Assembly (NCBI GenBank): GCA_964508295.1
Contig: CAZDSQ010000052.1
Location: 1 to 12,286 of the forward strand
DNA: 12,286 nt
Reading direction: 5' to 3'
Origin: SIG578 sp964508295
Lineage (GTDB): Bacteria > Bacillota > Clostridia > Oscillospirales > Ruminococcaceae
Shown: piece after piece, positions 6,972 to 12,286 of the stretch
How the letters are laid out: the number at the start of each line of letters is the position of its first letter
Numbering within the stretch: position 1 is the stretch's first letter
The notes under the pieces: model-generated
What the model was told of the DNA's origin: nothing
Databases searched by the model: none
What the model saw: only the letters and a program-made list of their open reading frames with translations
Position numbers and translations under genes: made by a program

Positions 6972-7817
6972 ATGAAGTTACCCGTTAAAAAATGTGCAGT
7001 TATAAACGACTTTTCCGGTTTCGGAAGATGCTCAATAGCCGTCGCATTGCCTGTTCTTTCGGCAATGCGTGTTCAGTGCTGTGCTTTGCCTACTGCTATT
7101 TTATCCAATCACACGGGGTATCCCAACTATCATTTTGACAGCTACACCGACAAAATGGCGGCCTACGCGGCACAGTGGAAAAAGCTTTCTCTTGAGTTTG
7201 ACACCATCTTTTCCGGATTTTTGGGTTGCAGTGAGCAGATCGACATCGTGCTTAATTTTTTCGAGGATTTTAAGGCCGATAATAATATCATAATTGTCGA
7301 TCCTGTTATGGGTGACAACGGCAAGATATACTCTACATATTCAAAAGAACTTTGCAACAAGATGAAAAGCCTTGTAGAGCGTGCCGACATTATAACCCCC
7401 AACATTACCGAGGCCTGCATTTTAGCGGGCGAAAAATACATAGGCGAGGACATTTCAGAGGAATTTGCAAGAGCGCTTGCTGACAAGTTAAACGGCTGTG
7501 GCTCGCGCTCCGTTGTTATCACTGGAATTACAAACGGCGACAAGATTACCACCTTTGTTTTTGACAGAGAGAGCGGTAAATATCACTGCGTTGAAACCCG
7601 CAGAATAAAGGAGTCTTATCCGGGAACGGGAGATTTATTTGCATCGGTTTTATGCGGCGCTGTTACAAACGGATCGTCGCTTTTAGAAGCCACCGAGTTT
7701 GCCTCAAAATTCGTTGAGGAGACCACCGAATACACCTCACGCTTTGACACAGACCACAACGACGGCATTGCATTCGAGCCGTTTTTAAGTAAACTTTGCG
7801 AGTTTAACAAGGACTGA
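6972..7817 (+). CDS. pdxY: Pyridoxal/pyridoxamine kinase (PfkB/ribokinase superfamily)
   Basis: A 281-residue cytoplasmic kinase that phosphorylates vitamin B6 vitamers, yielding pyridoxal 5'-phosphate or its precursors for salvage. The N-terminal INDFSGFGRCS (11-21) and PTAILSNHTGYP (40-51) are typical of PdxK/PdxY enzymes. DPVMGD (110-115) is the family's nucleotide/magnesium-site loop. TPNITEA (142-148) is the usual 'TPN.xE' segment, and PGTGD (217-221) carries the anion hole and the catalytic aspartate Asp221. The ribosome site is modest (AGGACGG, about 9 nt before the ATG). The next gene, an ECF S component, starts 4 bp after the stop, indicating translational coupling. The pathway call is firm. 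Whether it prefers pyridoxal, pyridoxamine or pyridoxine cannot be read from sequence, and the symbol pdxY is by likeness. Confidence 0.9.
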   Translation: MKLPVKKCAVINDFSGFGRCSIAVALPVLSAMRVQCCALPTAILSNHTGYPNYHFDSYTDKMAAYAAQWKKLSLEFDTIFSGFLGCSEQIDIVLNFFEDFKADNNIIIVDPVMGDNGKIYSTYSKELCNKMKSLVERADIITPNITEACILAGEKYIGEDISEEFARALADKLNGCGSRSVVITGITNGDKITTFVFDRESGKYHCVETRRIKESYPGTGDLFASVLCGAVTNGSSLLEATEFASKFVEETTEYTSRFDTDHNDGIAFEPFLSKLCEFNKD

Positions 7818-7821
7818 TTTT

Positions 7822-8337
7822 ATGGCAAACACAAACAAAAAGGTTTTAAATCTATCGCTTGCGGCAGTTTTTGCCGCAATCATTTTTTTAGCCACTATGA
7901 TCCACATAGGCATCGGCTTTAACGGCGGCTACATACATTTGGGTGACACGCTCATTTATCTATGCGCCGCATTCCTGCCCGCTCCCTACGCTGCTTCTGC
8001 CGCAGCTATCGGCGCAGGGCTTGCCGATATAGCGAGCGGCGCTCCCGCTTGGGTGCCTGCCACCGTTCTGATAAAGGCGCTATCCGCTCTGTTTTTCACA
8101 TGCAAAAAGCAGACCGTTCTTTGCACCCGCAACGTTATTGCCTGCTTTATCGGTGCAGCAATCTGCTGCGGCGGATATTACATTGCAGAGGTTATTATTT
8201 ACGGATGCGGTTTTGTAATTCCGATTGCATCAATTCCATTTAATCTTATCCAGACGGCTACCAGCGCCGTTCTCTTTATCACGACCGCGGTTATATTTGA
8301 CCGAATAGGTCTTAAGAAAAAGCTTTCTTCTATGTAA
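7822..8337 (+). CDS. ECF transporter S component, probably for vitamin B6
   Basis: A 171-residue membrane protein with five to six hydrophobic segments (about residues 10-30, 40-52, 55-68, 77-93, 103-124, 132-160). The block YIHLGD (37-42), followed by a small-residue-rich helix, GLADIASG (65-72) and PATVLIKAL (79-87), is the hallmark of the ECF S-component family with the HLGD / laDl.sG / paTl.iKgl pattern. Such proteins bind a micronutrient and associate with a shared EcfA-A'-T energising module encoded elsewhere; none is in this window. It is 4 bp downstream of a B6 kinase and its ribosome site (AAGGA) lies inside the kinase gene, so a B6-vitamer substrate (PdxU-like role) is the natural inference. 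Other S-component substrates such as hydroxymethylpyrimidine are not excluded by sequence alone. Confidence 0.85.
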   Translation: MANTNKKVLNLSLAAVFAAIIFLATMIHIGIGFNGGYIHLGDTLIYLCAAFLPAPYAASAAAIGAGLADIASGAPAWVPATVLIKALSALFFTCKKQTVLCTRNVIACFIGAAICCGGYYIAEVIIYGCGFVIPIASIPFNLIQTATSAVLFITTAVIFDRIGLKKKLSSM

Positions 8338-8370
8338 AAAAGGCTCCCTTGTGTAAAGGGAGACTTTTTA
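8336..8370. terminator. Bidirectional terminator between convergent genes
   Basis: Stem CTCCCTT (8344-8350) / AAGGGAG (8356-8362) with loop GTGTA, extended by partly paired bases and flanked by AAAAA on the left and TTTTT on the right. It serves the ECF S-component transcript on the plus strand and the convergent radical SAM gene, which stops at 8375, on the minus strand. Confidence 0.8.
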
Positions 8371-8374
8371 TTTT

Positions 8375-9286
8375 CTAAATCTTTTCGTTTTTACCTTGAA
8401 TTATATCGTTTTTTTCTAAGTAACGGTTTAATGAATTAAGAACATCCTTTTTATCGGCGCTCCAAAGGGGCGCGATAAGTAACTTCTTGGCGCCGTCGCC
8501 GGTTAGTCTGTGGATTACCATATTGGGCGGCAGAATTTCAAGAGCCTTTGCGACAAGCGCAAAATAATCATCCTTTGAAAGCGCCTCAAACTCGCCTTTT
8601 GCGTACATTTTTTCAAGCTCAGTTCCCTTTAAAATGTGAAGAAGCTGAATTTTTATGCCAATAGCGCCGCTACGAGCTACGTAGCGCACAGTTTCCAAAA
8701 ACTCCTCCTCGGTTTCAAACGGCAGACCAACAATAATATGATAGACCACATCTATACCAAGCGCTTTAAGCTTTTTAAGCGAGGCTTCATACTCGCTTAA
8801 GCCGCAGCAACGGTTAATAAGCTCTGCGGTCTTATCATGGATAGTCTGCAGACCCATTTCAACGGTAACGGGAATTTTACCCGCAAACTCCCCTATTACC
8901 TCTAAAATTTCATCGCCGAGGCAATCGGCGCGGGTTGCTATAGAAACGGCGCAGATATCCTTATCCTTCAGCACCTCGTTTAAGGCATCGCGTAGTTTTT
9001 GCGGAGCAAGATAGGTGCTGGTAAAGCTCTGAAAATAGGCAACATATTTTCCGCCACGATTTTTGTGGCTGACAAGCCCTTTAGCATCCTTTATCTGCTC
9101 GGACACACTCTTTTGGTAGGCAGCGGCAAAATCGCCCGAGCCGCCCTCACTACAGAAAATGCAGCCGCCACACCCCTTTTTGCCGTCGCGGTTTGGGCAG
9201 GTGTTTGATATGCTGAGGCTGAGTTTATACATTTTGCAGCCGAATTTTTGCCGCATATATGAGTTGTAGGAATAAAATCTCTGCAT
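8375..9286 (-). CDS. Radical SAM protein of the YhcC family (TIGR01212-type)
   Basis: A 303-residue cytoplasmic iron-sulfur protein. The N-terminal block has Cys30 in TCPNRDG, then Cys42 and Cys45 in GGCIFC. This is the long-spaced cluster motif (C-x11-C-x2-C) of the YhcC-like radical SAM family, in place of the standard CxxxCxxC; Cys39 is an extra cysteine between them. Further on are TRADCLGDE, EMGLQT (142-147) and HIIVGLPFETEEEF, all usual in this family's SAM and barrel strands. Length is normal for the family. The substrate is not established to my knowledge. The start ATG follows AAAGGCGG and is just downstream of the palindrome at 9310-9342. It is transcribed divergently from nnrD. Confidence 0.9.
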   Translation of the reverse strand: MQRFYSYNSYMRQKFGCKMYKLSLSISNTCPNRDGKKGCGGCIFCSEGGSGDFAAAYQKSVSEQIKDAKGLVSHKNRGGKYVAYFQSFTSTYLAPQKLRDALNEVLKDKDICAVSIATRADCLGDEILEVIGEFAGKIPVTVEMGLQTIHDKTAELINRCCGLSEYEASLKKLKALGIDVVYHIIVGLPFETEEEFLETVRYVARSGAIGIKIQLLHILKGTELEKMYAKGEFEALSKDDYFALVAKALEILPPNMVIHRLTGDGAKKLLIAPLWSADKKDVLNSLNRYLEKNDIIQGKNEKI

Positions 9287-9309
9287 ATTTACACCGCCTT
9301 TCTTTTTTT

Positions 9310-9342
9310 AGTATAGCACAACTGAAAAGAATGTGCTATACT
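9310..9342. promoter_or_regulatory. Palindromic divergent promoter/operator between the radical SAM gene and nnrD
   Basis: Perfect 11-bp inverted repeat AGTATAGCACA (9310-9320) / TGTGCTATACT (9332-9342) around an 11-bp centre. Each arm, read outwards, contains TGCTATACT, an extended -10 element (TGn plus TATACT), so each gene has a mirror-image -10 box facing it. Neither has a recognisable -35 box at 16-18 bp. Starts expected at about 9349 and 9303 would fall at the edge of each ribosome site, giving very short leaders. The alternative reading is a dimeric-regulator operator. Confidence 0.6.
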
Positions 9343-9360
9343 TTATTTGGAGGTTTTTGT

Positions 9361-10230
9361 ATGATTATTTTAGACAAGGCTTACATAAAATCACTTTTGC
9401 CGCGCCGCGAGCGCGACTGCAACAAGGGAAACTTTGGCAAAACCCTTATAGTAGCTTCCTGCCGCTCTATGAGCGGAGCCTGCGTTCTGGCTACACGCGC
9501 GGCGCTGAGAAGCGGCTCGGGGCTGACCTATGCTGCAAGTGCTGAGAGTACACTTATGCCTTTAAGGATTTCTACACCCGAGGCGATTGTCCTACCGCTT
9601 TGCGAAAATGCAGACGGCGCCATTTCCTTTGAAAGTGCAGATTTTCTTATAGAAAAAGCAAACTCAATGAGTGTGGTTGTTTTAGGTTGCGGGCTTTCGG
9701 TCTGCGAGGACACAAAAAAGCTTGCGGCAAGGCTTTTGACTCGCATAAACGTTCCCGTGGTTTTGGACGCAGACGGAATAAACATAGTCGCGCAAGACAT
9801 AAATATATTAAAGAACACCTCCGCCCCGCTTATCCTCACGCCGCACATAAAGGAATTTTCCCGCCTTAGCGGCTTGGATGTTTCTTACATCAAAGAAAAT
9901 CGCGAGAAGGTCGCGAGCGAGTTTGCCGAAAAGCACGGTGTTACTCTTCTTCTTAAGGATTTCGAGACGGTTATTGCCTGCAAAGGCGGAGAGCTTTACA
10001 AGAGTATCGGCGGGCATCCCTGCATGGCAAAGGGCGGCAGCGGAGATATGCTCGCGGGAATGCTTGGTGCTCTTATCTCTCAGGGCTTATCCACAGAGAA
10101 TGCCGCCTGCGCCGCCGTTTTTCTGCACGCGAGAGCAGGCGAGATCTGCGGCGAGAGAATGGGAGAGCGCTCTGTTATAACCACCGACCTTATAGAAACT
10201 CTGCCCGAGGTGTTCAAAGAATTTGAGTAG
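9361..10230 (+). CDS. nnrD: ADP-dependent NAD(P)H-hydrate dehydratase
   Basis: A 289-residue cytoplasmic repair enzyme that converts damaged, hydrated NAD(P)H (NADHX/NADPHX) back to NAD(P)H using ADP or ATP. It corresponds to the C-terminal half of YjeF and the stand-alone YxkO type; the epimerase domain (NnrE) is absent and would have to be encoded elsewhere. Motifs: NFGKTLIVASCRSMSGA (24-40), GCGLS (109-113), LDADGIN (135-141), TPHxxE (160-165), and the catalytic/nucleotide loop AKGGSGDMLAGM (223-234). An in-frame start at 9259 exists but would overlap the radical SAM gene and skip the ribosome site. GGAGG at 9349-9353, 7 nt before the ATG at 9361, settles the start. It is followed after 29 bp by a lipoprotein gene, probably cotranscribed. 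Confidence 0.93.
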   Translation: MIILDKAYIKSLLPRRERDCNKGNFGKTLIVASCRSMSGACVLATRAALRSGSGLTYAASAESTLMPLRISTPEAIVLPLCENADGAISFESADFLIEKANSMSVVVLGCGLSVCEDTKKLAARLLTRINVPVVLDADGINIVAQDINILKNTSAPLILTPHIKEFSRLSGLDVSYIKENREKVASEFAEKHGVTLLLKDFETVIACKGGELYKSIGGHPCMAKGGSGDMLAGMLGALISQGLSTENAACAAVFLHARAGEICGERMGERSVITTDLIETLPEVFKEFE

Positions 10231-10259
10231 GCATCTGCCTTTGACACGGAGGAGTTTTT

Positions 10260-10775
10260 TTGAAAAAATCAATACCCGCGTTTTTTGTTGTCATAGCCTT
10301 ATTGTTTAGCGTTTCTTGCAGCAAAAAAGAGGAAAAGCCTCAGAACTTACAGACAAACATTCCTTTTACCTGCACCGCGCAGATAAACTACGACACTCTT
10401 TCTCTTGAAACGAAGCTTACCTACAGAAATGCCGCGGGAGCAACGCTTGAGGTTTTATCGCCCGACACGCTCCAAGGTTTGATTTTTGAATACGACGGCG
10501 AGAACACGACCGCAAGCTACAAAGGGCTTTCCTTTTCGCTTGCAGAGCTTAATTCTGCCCTGCCTTCTGCCGCAAGGCTGATATTCTCCTCGCTTTCTTA
10601 TGCGTCTACTGAAAACAACACCGAAGACTCCGGCGAGCAATTTAAGATAAGCGGCAGTCTTGACTCAGCGCCGTACAGCCTTTATTTTGACAAAAAAAGC
10701 GGTTATTTAGAGAAATTTTCCTGCCCATCGCTAAAATTTACAGCAGACTTTAAAGATTTTAAATTTTTAGACTGA
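10260..10775 (+). CDS. Putative lipoprotein of unknown function
   Basis: A 171-residue exported protein. The N-terminus is KK followed by a hydrophobic stretch (residues 5-17) and a lipobox-like SVSC with Cys20, then a charged KKEEK tether, so membrane anchoring by lipidation is likely. The mature part alternates short polar and hydrophobic segments, suggesting a beta-rich fold. The stretch LEVLSPDTLQG (about 62-72), followed by a YDGENTTASYKGLSF strand pair, recalls LolA-fold lipoproteins such as those of the GerS type in clostridia; this is a weak likeness. The start is TTG at 10260, chosen because GGAGGAG lies 5 nt upstream and the signal sequence begins there. It follows nnrD by 29 bp. 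No terminator with a GC stem is visible before the tRNA promoter. Confidence 0.78.
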   Translation: MKKSIPAFFVVIALLFSVSCSKKEEKPQNLQTNIPFTCTAQINYDTLSLETKLTYRNAAGATLEVLSPDTLQGLIFEYDGENTTASYKGLSFSLAELNSALPSAARLIFSSLSYASTENNTEDSGEQFKISGSLDSAPYSLYFDKKSGYLEKFSCPSLKFTADFKDFKFLD

Positions 10776-10791
10776 TTTTTTAAAAAAATAT

Positions 10792-10820
10792 TTGACAGCA
10801 CAAGCGGTTTTTGGTATAAT
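10792..10820 (+). promoter_or_regulatory. Perfect consensus promoter of the tRNA-Ala pair
   Basis: TTGACA (10792-10797), a 17-bp spacer and TATAAT (10815-10820), with TGG directly before the -10 box giving an extended -10 as well. The first tRNA begins 31 bp downstream of the -10 box. This is the strongest promoter in the window by sequence. Confidence 0.9.
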
Positions 10821-10851
10821 CTTTTTTGTTGATAAACCAAAAATCGTTTAC

Positions 10852-10927
10852 GGGCCTGTAGCGCAGTTGGGAGCGCACCACACTGGCAGTGTGGGGGTCG
10901 TGGGTTCGAATCCCATCAGGTCCACCA
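10852..10927 (+). tRNA. tRNA-Ala (anticodon GGC)
   Basis: A 76-nt cloverleaf with all arms: acceptor GGGCCTG/CAGGTCC, D arm GCGC/GCGC, anticodon stem CCACA/TGTGG with loop CTGGCAG (anticodon GGC, reading GCC and GCU), and T arm GTGGG-TTCGAAT-CCCAT. CCA is encoded. The G3-U70 wobble pair, the main identity element of alanine tRNAs, is present. Confidence 0.96.
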
Positions 10928-10930
10928 CTT

Positions 10931-10974
10931 AATGCCCTTTGTCGAGCTAACTCGACTATGGGCATTCTCTTTTC
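10931..10974 (+). terminator. Hairpin between the two tRNA-Ala genes, possible terminator
   Basis: AATGCCC (10931-10937) pairs with GGGCATT (10960-10966), and inside it GTCGAG (10941-10946) pairs with CTCGAC (10951-10956) around loop CTAA; a 3-by-3 internal bulge separates them. It is followed by CTCTTTTC. This could be a leaky terminator or a processing structure. A full stop here would leave the second tRNA without any promoter I can see. Confidence 0.5.
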
Positions 10975-11050
<76 letters not shown>

Positions 11051-11091
11051 TTTTATTTTTTCGCAGGGTCTGCCTGCAAAGGAGCAAAAAT

Positions 11092-11775
11092 ATGAAAAAA
11101 GTTTATCAGGGCAAAACAAAGGATGTTTTTTCACTTGACAACGGCAACGTTTTACTCAAGTTTAAAGACGATTGCACAGGCAAGGACGGCGTTTTCGATC
11201 CCGGAGAGAACAGTGTAGGTCTTACCATTGAGGGAATCGGCAAGGCTAACCTTGAAACCTCTATTCATTATTTCGAGCTTCTTAAAAAAGCAGGAATCAA
11301 GACCCACTATGTAGGCGCTAACATTGACGAGGCTACCATGGAGGTTCTTCCCGCAACCGTTTTCGGCAAGGGTCTTGAGGTTATCTGCCGCCTCGTTGCA
11401 ACAGGAAGCTTTATCCGCAGATACGGCGAGTACATAGCTGACGGCACAGTTTTAGAGGGCGGATACGTTGAGTGCACCTTAAAGGACGATGCAAAGGGCG
11501 ATCCCCTTGTTACCTGCGAGGGTCTTGCCGCGCTTGGCATTATGACTCCCGAAATGTTTGAGAGCATGAAGGAGCAGACCTTAAAGATTACCAAAATCGT
11601 TGCTGACGATTTAAAATCTATCGGACTTGACCTTTGGGATATCAAGTTTGAGTTCGGCTACAACAACGGCGAGGTTATCCTTATCGACGAGATCGCTTCG
11701 GGCAATATGAGAGTTTACAAGGAAAATGAGATCGTCGAGCCCGTTGAGCTCACAAAGCTTATCCTCAACAGATAA
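11092..11775 (+). CDS. purC: Phosphoribosylaminoimidazole-succinocarboxamide (SAICAR) synthase
   Basis: A 227-residue cytoplasmic enzyme of de novo purine synthesis that joins CAIR and aspartate using ATP. N-terminal YQGKTKDVF (5-13) is the nucleotide-binding start of the family. LEVICRLVATGSFIRRYG (95-112) matches the first family signature region. LWDIKFEFG (181-189) and LIDEI (197-201) match the second, with the acidic metal-binding residues Asp199 and Glu200. After DEI the usual SPDxxRxW is replaced by ASGNMRVY, a variant I think is shared by some clostridial enzymes. AAGGAG lies 7 nt before the ATG. The gene is not in a pur cluster here: it begins 41 bp after a tRNA-Ala gene, with only a small GCAGG/CCTGC hairpin (11063-11077) and no clear promoter between. 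Confidence 0.94.
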   Translation: MKKVYQGKTKDVFSLDNGNVLLKFKDDCTGKDGVFDPGENSVGLTIEGIGKANLETSIHYFELLKKAGIKTHYVGANIDEATMEVLPATVFGKGLEVICRLVATGSFIRRYGEYIADGTVLEGGYVECTLKDDAKGDPLVTCEGLAALGIMTPEMFESMKEQTLKITKIVADDLKSIGLDLWDIKFEFGYNNGEVILIDEIASGNMRVYKENEIVEPVELTKLILNR

Positions 11776-11794
11776 ATAAATCTAAATAAAACGT

Positions 11795-11825
11795 AAAGAG
11801 CCTGCCGTGTGGCAGGCTCTTTTTC
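11795..11825 (+). terminator. Intrinsic terminator of purC
   Basis: A 12-bp stem AAAGAGCCTGCC (11795-11806) / GGCAGGCTCTTT (11811-11822) with a GTGT loop, ending in a T-run (CTCTTTTTC). It lies 20 bp past the purC stop. On the minus strand the tail is weaker (TTTACGTTTT) but could also help end the convergent DUF2500-like gene. Confidence 0.92.
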
Positions 11826-11860
11826 ATTAATTGACCGTTTTTTATGTAACACTAAATACA

Positions 11861-12202
11861 TTATTTTCTCTCAAACCCAAGATAGCGCGTTCCCTGAAAT
11901 GACAACATGCCGTGGTCGCCTTCTACAAGCAGTCCGTACTCCAAGGTGGGAACGTGCAGTTCGATTCTGTCACCGCTTGCGACCTGAAAGGTTACATAGT
12001 AGGAAGTGGAATGAGATGTATGCATATGACCGCTGTGATTATGATGATGGTGGCTGGTATGCGCCCGTTTTGCAACAATAGTTGCATCTACCAACAGTCT
12101 GGGAGAGTTATTGTTTTTATGCCATTGACCAATACCCTTCACAAAGGTAAAAATAAACATACCAATAACCAGCGCAAACACCAAATAAAACATTATTTCC
12201 AT
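11861..12202 (-). CDS. DUF2500-like small membrane protein with histidine-rich loop
   Basis: A 113-residue protein with one N-terminal membrane helix (about residues 4-21) and a soluble domain outside or inside the membrane (orientation not certain). The soluble part reads like DUF2500: DATIVAKR (39-46), YYVTFQVASGDRIELHVP (68-85), then LLVEGDHGMLSFQGTRYLGFER at the C-terminus. Inserted between the first two strands is HTSHHHHNHSGHMHTSH (48-64), with nine histidines in 17 residues, a likely divalent-metal-binding loop. The start ATG has AAGGTG 8 nt upstream. It is convergent with purC. The gene upstream, cut by the window edge, ends 13 bp before this start, so the two may form an operon. The function of DUF2500 proteins is not known to me. 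Confidence 0.85.
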   Translation of the reverse strand: MEIMFYLVFALVIGMFIFTFVKGIGQWHKNNNSPRLLVDATIVAKRAHTSHHHHNHSGHMHTSHSTSYYVTFQVASGDRIELHVPTLEYGLLVEGDHGMLSFQGTRYLGFERK

Positions 12203-12215
12203 TTATATCACCTTC

Positions 12216-12286
12216 TTAATCGTTCCGCGAGCATTTTTCGGCGTCGATTGCGATGACGAGCATAAGGGCGCAGAGAGCATCACGAG
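12216..12286 (-). CDS. Possible C-terminal end of a gene cut by the right edge
   Basis: On the minus strand one frame reads about 23 codons without a stop, RDALCALMLVIAIDAEKCSRND, ending with TAA just before the ribosome site of the DUF2500-like gene. A second frame is also open and would end at a TAA directly abutting the next ATG (12203-12205). I prefer the first because its stop leaves the ribosome site free and its composition looks more protein-like. Too little is present to name a product. Confidence 0.35.
   Translation of the reverse strand, partial: RDALCALMLVIAIDAEKCSRND

Noticed and set aside
9259..9360. 34-codon N-terminal extension of nnrD
   Set aside because: It overlaps the radical SAM gene and crosses the palindromic promoter region; the GGAGG site directly before 9361 and family length favour the shorter form.
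10780..10965. Open frame on the minus strand across the first tRNA-Ala, with DGIRTHDP-like text
   Set aside because: This is the well-known false protein produced by translating the antisense of a tRNA gene; it has no ribosome site of note and the tRNA is certain.

Overview
The window looks like ordinary chromosome from a Gram-positive, low-to-moderate GC member of the Bacillota, most probably class Clostridia (an Oscillospirales-like gut anaerobe would fit). The grounds are consensus sigma-A promoters (TTGACA/TATAAT with 17-bp spacers), strong GGAGG ribosome sites, some TTG starts, CCA-encoding tRNA genes, a membrane pyrophosphatase of the potassium-dependent type, a DacF-like carboxypeptidase and an ECF-transporter S component. 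The taxonomic call is inference; no marker here fixes the genus.

Left part (1-5570, almost all minus strand). The left edge cuts a DNA cytosine-5 methyltransferase gene, of which only the first 19 codons are present, with its own promoter. Reading leftwards into it lies a block in the order hppA (ion-pumping pyrophosphatase), dacF-like (D-Ala-D-Ala carboxypeptidase), pgi (glucose-6-phosphate isomerase) and a small P-loop protein gene ending in a terminator at 128-165. hppA and pgi have clear promoters. dacF has none that is convincing, and its ribosome site sits inside a 14-bp hairpin that also resembles a terminator.

Middle part (5571-9310). A zinc-ribbon/RING-like membrane protein gene (minus) diverges from a two-gene plus-strand unit: a pyridoxal/pyridoxamine kinase and, 4 bp downstream, an ECF S component. 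Together these look like a vitamin B6 uptake-and-trapping unit. A bidirectional terminator separates them from a convergent radical SAM gene of the YhcC family.

Right part (9310-12286). A palindromic divergent promoter or operator region separates the radical SAM gene from nnrD (NAD(P)HX dehydratase), followed by a small lipoprotein gene. A perfect consensus promoter then drives two tandem tRNA-Ala genes (GGC and CGC anticodons), followed after 41 bp by purC with no visible promoter of its own. A strong terminator ends purC. A minus-strand DUF2500-like membrane protein with a histidine-rich loop follows, and the last 71 bases probably hold the tail of another minus-strand gene.

I found no convincing new multi-gene system: this is mainly housekeeping metabolism. 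The parts most worth a second look are small-scale: the hairpin occluding the dacF ribosome site, the palindromic divergent region at 9310-9342, the tRNA-Ala/purC arrangement, and the cut methyltransferase, whose neighbours outside the window could form a restriction-modification or defence locus.
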